A stretch of DNA of 64,000 nucleotides from Bacteroidales bacterium (GTDB lineage: Bacteria > Bacteroidota > Bacteroidia > Bacteroidales > UBA932). The DNA lies in contig JAFUWY010000037.1 in NCBI GenBank assembly GCA_017477245.1, positions 1 to 64,000 on the forward strand, in the 5' to 3' direction. Positions 23,918-33,230 of the stretch are shown here, piece after piece. The position numbers and the translations under genes are program-made. Below the pieces are notes generated by a model that was not told where the DNA came from, made no database searches, and saw only the letters and a program-made list of their open reading frames with translations. Position 1 is the first letter of the stretch. Every line of letters begins with the position of its first letter.

Positions 23918-24757
23918 CTAGCGCTTCGCCAGCCGGCTGAGGACCCAGTCGGCCTTGACCTTGTCGATGATGGCGGTGACCACGCGGTAGGCGGCCGACT
24001 CCTGCGTGTAGACGGCCGGCACGGCGAACGCCACGCGCCCCTGGCGCTTGAGCTTCGCCGCCGTGGCCTTCTTGCGCTCGTTCTGCGGGTCGAAGACCGC
24101 GATGGAATGGCCGCCGAACATGCCGACGATCTTCATGCAGGGCACGTCGGTGTCGCCGTCGCCGAAATAGATCATGTGCGTGAACGGGATCCGCTTCTTG
24201 TCCTCGGCCATCGAGTCGTTGACCTGCTTGTTGTCGCGGGCGCTGAAGATGCCCTTGCTGATCTTGAAGAGGAACTGGGTCTTGGTGGTGTAGTCCACCG
24301 AAATGCCGGGCCACTCGGCCTCGCCGTTCGCATCGTAGATGAAGGTCCCGGCGAAGATGTGCTTGAACTCATGGGCGATCGGGCTGCCTTCGATGATCTC
24401 CTTGAGGCCGGAGGAATTGATGTAGTGCTCGATCCGTACGCCGTGCTCCTCGCCGTAGCGGTTGATCAGGGAGAACCACTCGCGTACCCCGTCGAAGAGC
24501 TGGATGTCCTGTCCGAAACGCATGAAATCCTCCCGGCGGAGCTTGATGCCGTTGCGCCGGGCCTCGTCGAACATCAGCTTCATGTACGCCAGCACGTTGG
24601 AGGCATCCTGGCCGATGGCGATGCTGTCGCTCATCCGCCAGAACTCGTCGGCCGTCTTGCCGACGGCCTGGATGAATCCGAATTCCTGCATGTTGCCCGG
24701 GGAGAGCGTGCCGTCATAGTCGTAGATCAGCGCGACGATCGGTTTTTTCTGGACCAT
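23918..24757 (-). CDS. HAD-superfamily hydrolase
   Basis: A 279-residue cytoplasmic phosphatase-like protein. Motif I is DYDGTL with nucleophile D13 and D15, motif II is the serine in 'YINSSGLKE', and motif IV is GDGDTDVPCM. A helical cap sits between motifs I and II. Similar Bacteroidota proteins are annotated haloacid dehalogenase-like hydrolase without a defined substrate. It is divergent from the second acyl ligase, with 119 bases between the starts. No substrate clue comes from its neighbours. Confidence 0.85.
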   Translation of the reverse strand: MVQKKPIVALIYDYDGTLSPGNMQEFGFIQAVGKTADEFWRMSDSIAIGQDASNVLAYMKLMFDEARRNGIKLRREDFMRFGQDIQLFDGVREWFSLINRYGEEHGVRIEHYINSSGLKEIIEGSPIAHEFKHIFAGTFIYDANGEAEWPGISVDYTTKTQFLFKISKGIFSARDNKQVNDSMAEDKKRIPFTHMIYFGDGDTDVPCMKIVGMFGGHSIAVFDPQNERKKATAAKLKRQGRVAFAVPAVYTQESAAYRVVTAIIDKVKADWVLSRLAKR

Positions 24758-24824
24758 AGTTCACCACATATAAAATGATTTCGCCCCAAATATCGGAATA
24801 ATTCGCCACATACACACGCGAGGC

Positions 24825-24856
24825 TTTGCAAAAAAACCGCCCGGCGCTTAAATTTG
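24825..24856 (+). promoter_or_regulatory. Bacteroidota promoter of the second acyl ligase
   Basis: TTTG at 24825-24828 and TAAATTTG at 24849-24856 are 20 bases apart, ending 20 bases before the ATG. It is a textbook match. Confidence 0.7.
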
Positions 24857-24876
24857 TGTGATCAATCAGAACGAAA

Positions 24877-26523
24877 ATGGAGAAATATCCTCACTACCTC
24901 GAGCGGTTGCAGGAAGCAACCCGCAAGTACTGGGACAAGGCTGCCCTCAACACCCTCGGCGGCGTGTCCTACACCTACGGCCAGATGGCCACCCAGATCG
25001 AAAAATTCCACCTCGTCTTCGATAAACTCGGCATCAAGAAGGGCGAGAAGATCGCCCTGTACGCCCGCAACGGCGCCTGCTGGGGCATGGCTTACCTCGC
25101 GGTCAACACCTACGAGACCGTCATCGTCCCGCTGCTGGCCGACTTCACCCCCGAGAACGCCTCGTTCCTCGTGAACCATTCCGAGAGCATCGGCCTGTTC
25201 ACCAACGAGGACAAGTTCAAGCAGATGGACCTTGGGAAGATGCCCGAACTCAAGTTCGCCGTCGACGTGGACACCTGGAGCCTGCTCTGGTCCGCCACGG
25301 ACGAGATCGCCGCGGCGTTCGCCGCGATGGAAGACCTGTTCGCGGCCAAGTGGCCGAAGGGCTACGGCCCGCAGGATGTCGTCTTCCCGACCGACAACTG
25401 GGATAAGCTTTCCACCATCAACTACACCTCCGGATCCACCGGCGACCCGAAGGGCGTCATGCTCATCTACCGCAACTTCAGCTCCATCGTGGACTACAGC
25501 CAGCGCCATGTCCCGGCGGGCGACAAGATGGTCTCCATGCTGCCGATGGCCCACATGTACGGCCTGGTGATCGAGTTCATCTACCCGCTCTGCAACGGCA
25601 CGGCCATCTACTGGCTCGGCAAGGCCCCGACCCCGGCCACGCTCCTCAAGGCGTTCGCCGAAGTCAAGCCCTACCTGCTCATCACCGTGCCCCTCGTGAT
25701 GGAGAAGATCTACAAGTCCAAGATCAAGCCCACCCTCGACAAGCCCGCGGTCAAGTTCCTGCTCAAGGTCCCGGGGCTCAACCAGATCATCTACAAGAAG
25801 GTCAAGGACGGCCTCGTGCAGGCCTTCGGCGGCAACGTCCAGGAGTTCATCATGGGCGGCGCCGCGCTCAACCCGGAGGTCGAGCGCATCTTCAAGAAGA
25901 TCAAGTTCCCCTACCTCGTGGGCTACGGCATGACCGAGGCCTGCCCGCTGCTGGCCTATGAGCACTGGACCAAGTACGTCCCGGGCTCCTGCGGCAAGCC
26001 GGTGGACTGCGCCACCGTCCGCATCGACTCCGAGGATCCCGAGCACATCGCCGGCGAGATCCAGGCCAAGGGCGAGAACATCACCATCGGCTACTTCAAG
26101 AACCCGGAGGCTTCCGCCAACGCGTTCACCGAGGACGGCTTCCTGCGCACCGGCGACCTCGGCATCATGGACAAGGAGGGCAACATCTTCATCAAGGGCC
26201 GCTCCAAGAGCATGATCCTCACCGCCAACGGCCAGAACGTCTATCCGGAGGAACTCGAGGCCATCGTGAACAACCAGCCTTGCGTCAGCGAGTCCGTGGT
26301 CGTGGACCGCGCCGGCAAGATCGTCGCCCTGGTCTACCTCGACAAGGACGCCATCAAGGCCGCCGGCCTGGACGACGAGGCCGTGGCCGACCTGCCGGAG
26401 AAGATCCGCACCGGCGCCAACCGCCAGCTCCCGAACTACAGCAAGATCGCCCAGGTCGAGACCGTGCTCGTGCCCTTCGAGAAGACCCCGAAGATGAGCA
26501 TCAAGCGCTTCCTGTACAAATAA
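24877..26523 (+). CDS. AMP-forming long-chain acyl-CoA synthetase-like protein
   Basis: A 548-residue ANL enzyme activating a fatty acid through an acyl-adenylate. The P-loop is YTSGSTGDPKG at residues 183-193, followed by VGYGMTEACP, the hinge region 'LRTGDLG' and KTPKMSIKRFLYK with the catalytic lysine. It is a paralogue of the enzyme at 5770-7422 and similar in length. It is monocistronic, with its own promoter and a terminator at 26546-26574. A nearly identical 107-bp copy of its 3' end occurs at 44788-44894. Substrate unknown. Confidence 0.9.
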   Translation: MEKYPHYLERLQEATRKYWDKAALNTLGGVSYTYGQMATQIEKFHLVFDKLGIKKGEKIALYARNGACWGMAYLAVNTYETVIVPLLADFTPENASFLVNHSESIGLFTNEDKFKQMDLGKMPELKFAVDVDTWSLLWSATDEIAAAFAAMEDLFAAKWPKGYGPQDVVFPTDNWDKLSTINYTSGSTGDPKGVMLIYRNFSSIVDYSQRHVPAGDKMVSMLPMAHMYGLVIEFIYPLCNGTAIYWLGKAPTPATLLKAFAEVKPYLLITVPLVMEKIYKSKIKPTLDKPAVKFLLKVPGLNQIIYKKVKDGLVQAFGGNVQEFIMGGAALNPEVERIFKKIKFPYLVGYGMTEACPLLAYEHWTKYVPGSCGKPVDCATVRIDSEDPEHIAGEIQAKGENITIGYFKNPEASANAFTEDGFLRTGDLGIMDKEGNIFIKGRSKSMILTANGQNVYPEELEAIVNNQPCVSESVVVDRAGKIVALVYLDKDAIKAAGLDDEAVADLPEKIRTGANRQLPNYSKIAQVETVLVPFEKTPKMSIKRFLYK

Positions 26524-26545
26524 AACCCGAGAAGCAAGGATTCCG

Positions 26546-26574
26546 AAACAGCCGTCCCGCCGGGGCGGCTGTTT
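26546..26574 (+). terminator. Terminator of the second acyl ligase
   Basis: AAACAGCCG-TCCC and GGGG-CGGCTGTTT form a 12-13-bp stem followed by CGTTTA. Confidence 0.7.
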
Positions 26575-26752
26575 CGTTTACATATTTTCTCAAACGGCTC
26601 AAAATAGAACAATATCGACATAGTATTGCATGAAAATGCGAAAGATCTCGGTACTGCCCATTATTTTTTTAACTTTAACAAGGGAAAATCCTAAAAAACA
26701 AGACGTTTGCCATTATTATTTTTAGTTTACACTGTGAAACACACGGATTGCC

Positions 26753-27622
26753 ATGACGCTCTCTGTTGACCAATTGCATCTCCTGGTTATGAATGTCGGC
26801 AAATCTATACACAATGCCGACTGGAATTGGGTGAATGTACGCTCGCCTTTCCTTCGCATCTATTATGTTGTAGAAGGAGAAGCCGAGGTGGAGATCAGGC
26901 GGCAGAGACATCTCCTCACTCCCGGACATCTATATTTGATACCGGCCCATGTTACACACAGCGACCGTTGCCGTGGACCGTTCATACATTACTACGCTCA
27001 CGTTTATGAAGACCGCCAGTCCCAGACCGGCCAGTTGGAGAGTTTCTCCCTGCCTTTCGAGGTGGAAGCATCGGGCCTGGACAGGATGTTGTTCGAACGC
27101 CTCATAGAAATCAATCCGGCCAAACGCCTGCAACTGATTGACCCCAAGGAGTATGACAACTTCTCGACATTACTGAAATCCATCCATGAGAATCATGAAG
27201 ACTCCTGCCCGCTGACGATAGAGAACCGCGGAATCATTTACATCCTGCTATCCAAGTTCCTCGGTCGGGCTGTCCCCATGCAAAGAGTCTTCGACGACCG
27301 GATCGGAGAAGCACTGAAATACATTCGGACCCATATCATGGAGAATCTCGAGATCCAGGAGATTGCCAGGAACGTCGGGCTTAGCAAAGACCATTTCATC
27401 CGGTTGTTCCACAAGGAGGTCGGTGAAACGCCGACACAGTTTATTATCGGCAGAAAAATCGAAAAAGCCGAATTGCTGCTGATTACGGAAAGTACCCCCA
27501 TCAAAAGTATTGCCTACGCCCTCTCTTTCAAGGACAGCAGTTATTTCAACAGGGTCTTCAAGAAACACACGGGCATGACTCCGCTGGTATACCGGAAATC
27601 CAATTATAACGTACCCCAATAG
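26753..27622 (+). CDS. AraC-family regulator of the fucose locus
   Basis: A 289-residue transcription factor. The N-terminal cupin-like sensor domain (about 15-150) has 'YVVEGEAEVEIRRQRHLLTPGHLYLIPAHVTHS', the usual AraC arm and barrel that binds a small sugar. The C-terminal domain (about 185-285) holds two helix-turn-helix motifs, with 'IQEIARNVGLSKDHFIRLFHKEVGETPTQF' and 'DSSYFNRVFKKHTGMTPLVYRK'. It is first in a same-strand run of nine genes with gaps of at most 49 bases and lies 9 bases before the transglutaminase gene. Probably it activates the locus in response to fucose or a breakdown product (inference). The window shows no hybrid two-component or sigma/anti-sigma regulator. Confidence 0.87.
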   Translation: MTLSVDQLHLLVMNVGKSIHNADWNWVNVRSPFLRIYYVVEGEAEVEIRRQRHLLTPGHLYLIPAHVTHSDRCRGPFIHYYAHVYEDRQSQTGQLESFSLPFEVEASGLDRMLFERLIEINPAKRLQLIDPKEYDNFSTLLKSIHENHEDSCPLTIENRGIIYILLSKFLGRAVPMQRVFDDRIGEALKYIRTHIMENLEIQEIARNVGLSKDHFIRLFHKEVGETPTQFIIGRKIEKAELLLITESTPIKSIAYALSFKDSSYFNRVFKKHTGMTPLVYRKSNYNVPQ

Positions 27623-27631
27623 AACATTATC

Positions 27632-30256
27632 GTGATTATGTATTCGTTGTTTCGTCATCTCAAGTCCCTCCTTGCCCTGCTTTCCGCTGTCGCGGTCTGC
27701 TCGTGCTCAACGGACCATTTGATCAGTGACCCCTCCGTCAGGAACACCGTTCAGAAGAAACTGGCGGAGAAGAAGGCGCTCCTTCCCTCTTCGGATGTCT
27801 GGCAGACATTGTCCACGGACATGACCCCGATGGAGAAAGAATCCATGCAGTTCCTGTATGCGAACATGTCAATCGCTGACATCGGAGACTATGACGGAGC
27901 CTTTTTCCTGGAGAATGTCAAGTACGCCCTGAAGGCAAAAAAAGAGATGCCCTGGGGCGGGGACATTCCGGAAGTCGAATTCCGCCACTTCGTGCTTCCT
28001 CCGAGAGTCAACAACGAAACGCTGGACCACTTCCGGAGCACCTACTATGATGAGTTGAAAACCCGCGTGGAAGGGATGTCCCTGTATGATGCCGCCCTGG
28101 AAGTCAACCACTGGTGCCACGAGAAAGCGACCTATTCGTCCACGGACGGCAGGACGCTCGGCCCCATGTCTACCATCCAGACCGCACAGGGCCGATGCGG
28201 CGAGGAATCCGTCCTCACCGTTGCGGCGCTGCGCACGGTCGGCATCCCTGCGAGACAGGTCTATACCCCGCTGTGGGCCCACACCGACAGCAACCATGCC
28301 TGGGTCGAGGTCTGGGTGGACGGGGAATGGCACTTCATGGGGGCCTGCGAGCCGGCTCCCGTCCTGGATTACGCGTGGTTCAATTCCACCGCCTCCCGCG
28401 CCATCATGCTGCACACCTATGCTTTCGGAGACTACAAAGGGAGCGAGAACGTCGTCCAGCGGAGCAACTGCTTCACGGAGTTGAACGTCACGGACAATTA
28501 TGTCCCGACCCGCAACTCCACCGTGACCGTCCTGGATATGGACGGCAAACCGGTAGAAGGCGCCACCGTTGACTATAAGGTTTTCAACGGCGGACGCTTC
28601 GGCGACATCGCTTCACTCAAAACGGACAAGAACGGACAGACCTCCCTGCTGACGGGACTGGGCGACCTGCTGGTCTGGGCACATCACGACGGCCGGTTCG
28701 GGATAGGCAAGTGCGAATCTGAGATGACGACGGTCTCATTGGAGCACAAAGACGGTGATGCCTTCTCGCTCGACTACGATATCGTGCCGCCTCCGGAAGG
28801 CATGATTCCGTATGAAGTGACCGATGAGCAGGAAGCAGAAAACAACGCTCGGCTGCAGCAGGAAGACCGGATGCGGAACTCCTACATAGCCACCTTCTAC
28901 TCCGCGCAGGGCAGGAATCAGCGTGAAGACAGGCTGCTGACCGCCGCAAGGGGGAACTGGAAAGCCGTCCAGGCCTTCATAGAGAACAACCGGGAAACCC
29001 GTCTTGAGGATGCCCTCGCGCTGCTTGAGTCCCTAACCCAGAAAGACATCGCCGAACAGCCGCTGTCCACCCTCCAGAGCGTCCTGGATGAGACACCCCG
29101 GATAGATGGGATGGACTATGCGCTTTGGAGAAGCAGCATCCTTCCTCCCAAGACGGGAAACGAATATCTGGTTCCATGCCGGAAAATGATCCGGGAAGAA
29201 TGGGACGCGGTCTCCGGAGGGCTGGACCTTGCCCGGATCGCAGACGACCCGGAATCACTGGTGAAATGGGTCTCTGACAACATCAAATGCCTGGACGAAT
29301 ACAATCCCCAGGGACTCAACATGACGCCTGCCGGCGTGTGGAGACTCAAGGCCGGAGACAGTGCCGGCCGTGCCCGGCTCTTCATCACAATGTGCCGTGC
29401 GTTTGGCATCCCGGCCTCGCAGAGAGGGGGCATCCAGTATTGGAAAGACGGGAAATGGTATGAGGTAGATTTTGGGAACGGACGTGCCGAAGAAGCACGT
29501 TACGAGATGGGGAACCTGAAACTTGTCGTGAGCGACGCCGACCGCAAGTCCCGGCTTCGCATCTTCCCCGGTCTTATTGAAAACGGCGCACCCAGCCGCA
29601 GCCGGGGATTCTTCCCGCGTGGCGGTTCCCAGGGCAATCCGGATGTCCTGTCCCTGCCGACCGGTTATTACCAACTCACTTCCGGATCCCGCATGGCCAG
29701 GGGCAACGTGCTAGTCCACATGGACTTCTTTAACGTCCGCCAGGGTGCCGATACTACCCTGCCGCTCACGATTCCCAAGGCCAGGAGCGAAGACGTTGCA
29801 GTCATTGGCAACATCGACACCGAAATCAACGGGAAATTCCTCCGGGAAGGAGACCGGGAAGAAGGCACCCTGATTGCTACAACCGGCCGGGGTTACTTTG
29901 TCCTGATGATCTCCGGGGCGCACGACGAGCCGACCATGCACATCCTGAATGAGATGCCCGGGACATCGGCGTCGACCCTGAACTCCTGGGGCAGGCCGTT
30001 CATCGTGCTGACGAGGAACGCACACGATCTTGCGGACCTGGACAAGTCCAAACTCGAACCGATCCACGGGATTACCTATGGCATCGATACGGACGACACC
30101 GTGCTCAACATGGTGCTTCAGGCCGCGCAAAGCGACCGCAAGACGCTGCCGGTCTTCATCATCGCCGACAGTTTCGGCCGCGTCGTCTATTTCTCGCAGG
30201 GATACAACACCTCCCTGGGAGACCAGATCAATGAAGTCATCTCCAAAATCCGATAG
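27632..30256 (+). CDS. Transglutaminase-like cysteine protease lipoprotein
   Basis: An 874-residue lipoprotein (signal ending in 'AVAVCSCS'; ATG at 27638 is an equally good start). A transglutaminase/protease core spans about 140-250 with C189 in GRCGEES and H222 in NHAWVEVW followed by 'GEWHFMGACEP'. A carboxypeptidase-regulatory-like domain with VLDMDGKPVEGATV follows near 290-370. A second, diverged transglutaminase-like region near 560-640 (GDSAGRARLFITMCRAFGIP) has serine in place of the cysteine. Proteins of this build usually cleave peptides rather than crosslink. Its place in the fucose locus suggests action on glycoprotein or glycopeptide. Cotranscribed with the next gene (2-base gap). 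Confidence 0.78.
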   Translation: MIMYSLFRHLKSLLALLSAVAVCSCSTDHLISDPSVRNTVQKKLAEKKALLPSSDVWQTLSTDMTPMEKESMQFLYANMSIADIGDYDGAFFLENVKYALKAKKEMPWGGDIPEVEFRHFVLPPRVNNETLDHFRSTYYDELKTRVEGMSLYDAALEVNHWCHEKATYSSTDGRTLGPMSTIQTAQGRCGEESVLTVAALRTVGIPARQVYTPLWAHTDSNHAWVEVWVDGEWHFMGACEPAPVLDYAWFNSTASRAIMLHTYAFGDYKGSENVVQRSNCFTELNVTDNYVPTRNSTVTVLDMDGKPVEGATVDYKVFNGGRFGDIASLKTDKNGQTSLLTGLGDLLVWAHHDGRFGIGKCESEMTTVSLEHKDGDAFSLDYDIVPPPEGMIPYEVTDEQEAENNARLQQEDRMRNSYIATFYSAQGRNQREDRLLTAARGNWKAVQAFIENNRETRLEDALALLESLTQKDIAEQPLSTLQSVLDETPRIDGMDYALWRSSILPPKTGNEYLVPCRKMIREEWDAVSGGLDLARIADDPESLVKWVSDNIKCLDEYNPQGLNMTPAGVWRLKAGDSAGRARLFITMCRAFGIPASQRGGIQYWKDGKWYEVDFGNGRAEEARYEMGNLKLVVSDADRKSRLRIFPGLIENGAPSRSRGFFPRGGSQGNPDVLSLPTGYYQLTSGSRMARGNVLVHMDFFNVRQGADTTLPLTIPKARSEDVAVIGNIDTEINGKFLREGDREEGTLIATTGRGYFVLMISGAHDEPTMHILNEMPGTSASTLNSWGRPFIVLTRNAHDLADLDKSKLEPIHGITYGIDTDDTVLNMVLQAAQSDRKTLPVFIIADSFGRVVYFSQGYNTSLGDQINEVISKIR

Positions 30257-30258
30257 TC

Positions 30259-31845
30259 ATGAGAATCAGATCCTTCTTGTTGAATGTAGCAGCTCTCGTC
30301 TGCGCCGCTTGTGCATCCGGCCCGAAGCCGGACCAGACCTACGTCGTCCTCGCGAGCGAAACCGTGCACCAGGACAGCGAGTGGAATGCCGTCGCCGAAA
30401 AACTGCAGGCGAAACATTCCGCCAAACTCTTCTATTTCAACCGGCAGCCCAGGGAAGCGCTGGACCAGGTCCGGAACCTCTCGCCCCGGTATGTCGCCAT
30501 CGTCGAGAAACCCGAGAACATCAATGACAAATATGTCATCGACCTCGCCAAGATGAGCCGCGAGATCGACGATGACATCTATGCCGACTATCTTTGGGGC
30601 ATCATCACCGGCTACACGGCGGAATCCGCCTCCCGCATGCTCGACAATAGCACGGAACCGCTCACCATCCACAATTGCGTGTCCGACATCGCCGAACTCA
30701 ACAGCGGGAAATGGTTCGACAATCATGCCTGGGTCGACGACCATGTCAAAGGACAGGCCGGAGAGAAGAAAGGTTTCGATTCCGAGGTCAAGGTTTATCA
30801 ATTCAACTTCGACGACGAACTCAAGGTCTTCAGCGATTTCTTCAAGCCCTATGCGCCTGACCTGTTCGTCACGGCGACGCATGCGAATTTCAACAACCTG
30901 ACCGTTCCCTTCATGCCTGCCAACCAGAGCAAATTCGTCTCCCACGAAGGGAAAGTTTACAAGGAGTACAATCTCCAACGCGGCGAAGAAGTCAGTTTCG
31001 CCGGGAACCGCAATGTCTATTTCGCCGTCGGGAACTGCCTGATCGGAGGCATCAACAATGATCCCAACAGCATGCCGCCGGCTTGGATCAACCATGCCAA
31101 CAGTGCGACCATGATCGGATATGTCGTGACCACTTGGTACGGAAGGAACGGCTGGGGCGGCCTCAAGTACTGGATCACGAATCCGGGACGCTACACCCTG
31201 TCCCAGTCCATCTACCTGAATCAGCAGGACATGATGGCCCAGATGAACCGCTGGGATCCCGCCTTCGACACGATTGACTTCCCGTTCACCCTGACCGAAG
31301 AACAGCAGGCACGGGTCAACGAGTCCAGGAAGCAGATGGAAGAATTCCTGAAGAAACACAAGCGGGAAGAACTCAGGACCCTTCCGCCGGACCAAAGGCC
31401 TCGTGTGCTCAGCGACAATGCGCTGGCCATGGAGACCATCGAAACTTTGCCGTCCATTGACAAGGCCGACATGGACATGGTGGGATTCCTCTATGACCGG
31501 GATGTCCTTGCCTATTATGGTGACCCCCTTTGGGATGTACGCATCCAGGAGCTCAAGGGAGAGACCGACTTCAAGGTGCAGCAGCGCTGCAGGAAGGGCA
31601 TCTGCACGCTCACCATCACGACGGACCAGGATTTCAGCCTCGAGCGGATGCAGGGCGGACATTTCAAGGAAGAACATGTCCTGGACCTGCCGTTCAGCTA
31701 TTTCCTCCCCGCAAGGCTCAAGAACGCGCGTCTTGTCGAAGGACAGGACTGGGATGCCGTCGTGGACGAGAATTTCGTACTCGTCTACAACCCGGGCTTC
31801 GAGCCGGGCAAGACCTATACCATCAAAATTGCTTATGACCAATAA
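30259..31845 (+). CDS. Putative clan CD cysteine peptidase-like lipoprotein
   Basis: A 528-residue lipoprotein with signal MRIRSFLLNVAALVCAAC. No close family is recognised. The middle part has the two-block pattern of clan CD peptidases (gingipain/caspase fold): H208 at the end of a hydrophobic strand in 'LFVTATHANF' and C260 at the end of the next strand in 'YFAVGNCLIGG'. Both sit where the catalytic His and Cys of C25 or C13 enzymes would be. A beta-rich tail with immunoglobulin-like spacing fills about 400-528. The peptidase assignment is inference from motif placement. It lies between the transglutaminase-like gene and the fucosidase. Confidence 0.5.
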   Translation: MRIRSFLLNVAALVCAACASGPKPDQTYVVLASETVHQDSEWNAVAEKLQAKHSAKLFYFNRQPREALDQVRNLSPRYVAIVEKPENINDKYVIDLAKMSREIDDDIYADYLWGIITGYTAESASRMLDNSTEPLTIHNCVSDIAELNSGKWFDNHAWVDDHVKGQAGEKKGFDSEVKVYQFNFDDELKVFSDFFKPYAPDLFVTATHANFNNLTVPFMPANQSKFVSHEGKVYKEYNLQRGEEVSFAGNRNVYFAVGNCLIGGINNDPNSMPPAWINHANSATMIGYVVTTWYGRNGWGGLKYWITNPGRYTLSQSIYLNQQDMMAQMNRWDPAFDTIDFPFTLTEEQQARVNESRKQMEEFLKKHKREELRTLPPDQRPRVLSDNALAMETIETLPSIDKADMDMVGFLYDRDVLAYYGDPLWDVRIQELKGETDFKVQQRCRKGICTLTITTDQDFSLERMQGGHFKEEHVLDLPFSYFLPARLKNARLVEGQDWDAVVDENFVLVYNPGFEPGKTYTIKIAYDQ

Positions 31846-31849
31846 GTCC

Positions 31850-33181
31850 ATGAAACATCGCTTCATCAACAGGACAGCACTGTCCCTGGCATTTTTCCTC
31901 ACCCTGCTCCCGGGTATCGCCCTGGCGCAGAATGATGTGTATGTCCCTTCTGCTGAGAACCTCAAGTCCAGGCAGGAGTTCAATGACGCACGCTTTGGAG
32001 TCTTCCTGCACTGGGGCATTTATTCCATGCTCGCCTCCGGAGAGTGGGCCCTGAACGATAACAACCTGCTCTTTGAAGATTACAAACAGCTGGCAGGAGG
32101 ATTCTTTCCTTCCCAGTTCGACGCCCGGGAATGGGTCCGCCAGATCAAGGCCTCCGGCGCCGGTTATATCTGCCTGACCTCCCGCCACCACGATGGATTT
32201 TCCATGTGGGACACGGACCGCTCGGATTTCGACATCATGGACGCAACCCCTTTCCGCCGCGACATCATAGCGGAACTCGCCCAGGCATGCCGGGAGGAAG
32301 GGATTCGCCTGCATCTCTATTATTCACACCTGGACTGGGGGCGTCCCGACTATCCGCTCGGGAGGACCGGCCGCAGGACAGGACGCCCGACGGGGCAAGA
32401 GAACTATGACCAGTACCTGGCCTTCATGAAAGGGCAACTCGAAGAGCTCCTAACCAAATACGGCCCGATCGGTGCCATCTGGTTCGACGGCATCTGGGAC
32501 CACGACATTGACCGCACCCCCTTCGACTGGCGTCTCAGGGAACAATATGACCTGATCCACAGGCTTCAGCCGGGATGTCTGGTGGCGAACAACCACCATA
32601 AGGCCCCCTATGAGGGCGAGGACATCCAGATCTTTGAACGCGACCTGCCCGGAGAGAACACCGCCGGGTATTCCGCAGGGCAGCAAGTCAGCAACAAACT
32701 CCCCCTGGAGACCTGCCAGACCATGAACGGGATGTGGGGTTACAAAATCACGGACCGCAACTATAAGAGCCCGGCCCAGTTGATTCAGCTCCTGGTCCGC
32801 ACGGCGGGGAAAGGCGCCAACCTGCTGCTCAACATAGGCCCGCAACCGAATGGGAAACTGCCCGCAGCAGCTGTGACGCGGCTTCAGCAGATCGGCGAGT
32901 GGATGAAGATCTACGGGCCCACGGTCAAGGGCACACAGGGCGGTCCTGTCGCACCGCATGCCTGGGGCGTGACGACCTCCCGGGATGACAAAGTCTATGT
33001 CCATATCCTGAATCTGGAGGACACGACCCTCTTCCTGCCATTGGAGAAAAAGATCGCGAAAGCGGTCTTCTTCAAGGACGGCTCCGCCGTCAAATTCACC
33101 AAGGTGCCCGGCGGCATCACGCTCTCCCTGGGCGAGCTGCCGGCTGAGCCGGACACCGTCATCGAACTAACCATCAAATAG
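31850..33181 (+). CDS. Alpha-L-fucosidase, GH29
   Basis: A 443-residue secreted fucosidase. The start at 31850 gives signal peptide MKHRFINRTALSLAFFLTLL ending before 'AQNDVYVP'. GH29 marks are 'RFGVFLHWGIYSML', 'YICLTSRHHDGFSMWD', 'LYYSHLDWG' and the nucleophile D213 in IWFDGIWDHD. It removes terminal alpha-linked fucose from oligosaccharides, probably in the periplasm or at the surface. A C-terminal beta domain follows the barrel. The gene follows the peptidase-like gene by 4 bases and precedes susC by 49. Released fucose would be taken up by FucP in the same locus. Confidence 0.94.
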   Translation: MKHRFINRTALSLAFFLTLLPGIALAQNDVYVPSAENLKSRQEFNDARFGVFLHWGIYSMLASGEWALNDNNLLFEDYKQLAGGFFPSQFDAREWVRQIKASGAGYICLTSRHHDGFSMWDTDRSDFDIMDATPFRRDIIAELAQACREEGIRLHLYYSHLDWGRPDYPLGRTGRRTGRPTGQENYDQYLAFMKGQLEELLTKYGPIGAIWFDGIWDHDIDRTPFDWRLREQYDLIHRLQPGCLVANNHHKAPYEGEDIQIFERDLPGENTAGYSAGQQVSNKLPLETCQTMNGMWGYKITDRNYKSPAQLIQLLVRTAGKGANLLLNIGPQPNGKLPAAAVTRLQQIGEWMKIYGPTVKGTQGGPVAPHAWGVTTSRDDKVYVHILNLEDTTLFLPLEKKIAKAVFFKDGSAVKFTKVPGGITLSLGELPAEPDTVIELTIK

Positions 33182-33230
33182 TTCTGTTTTGCCCATAATT
33201 ACATGTAAGCACACTAATATTTCAATAGGT

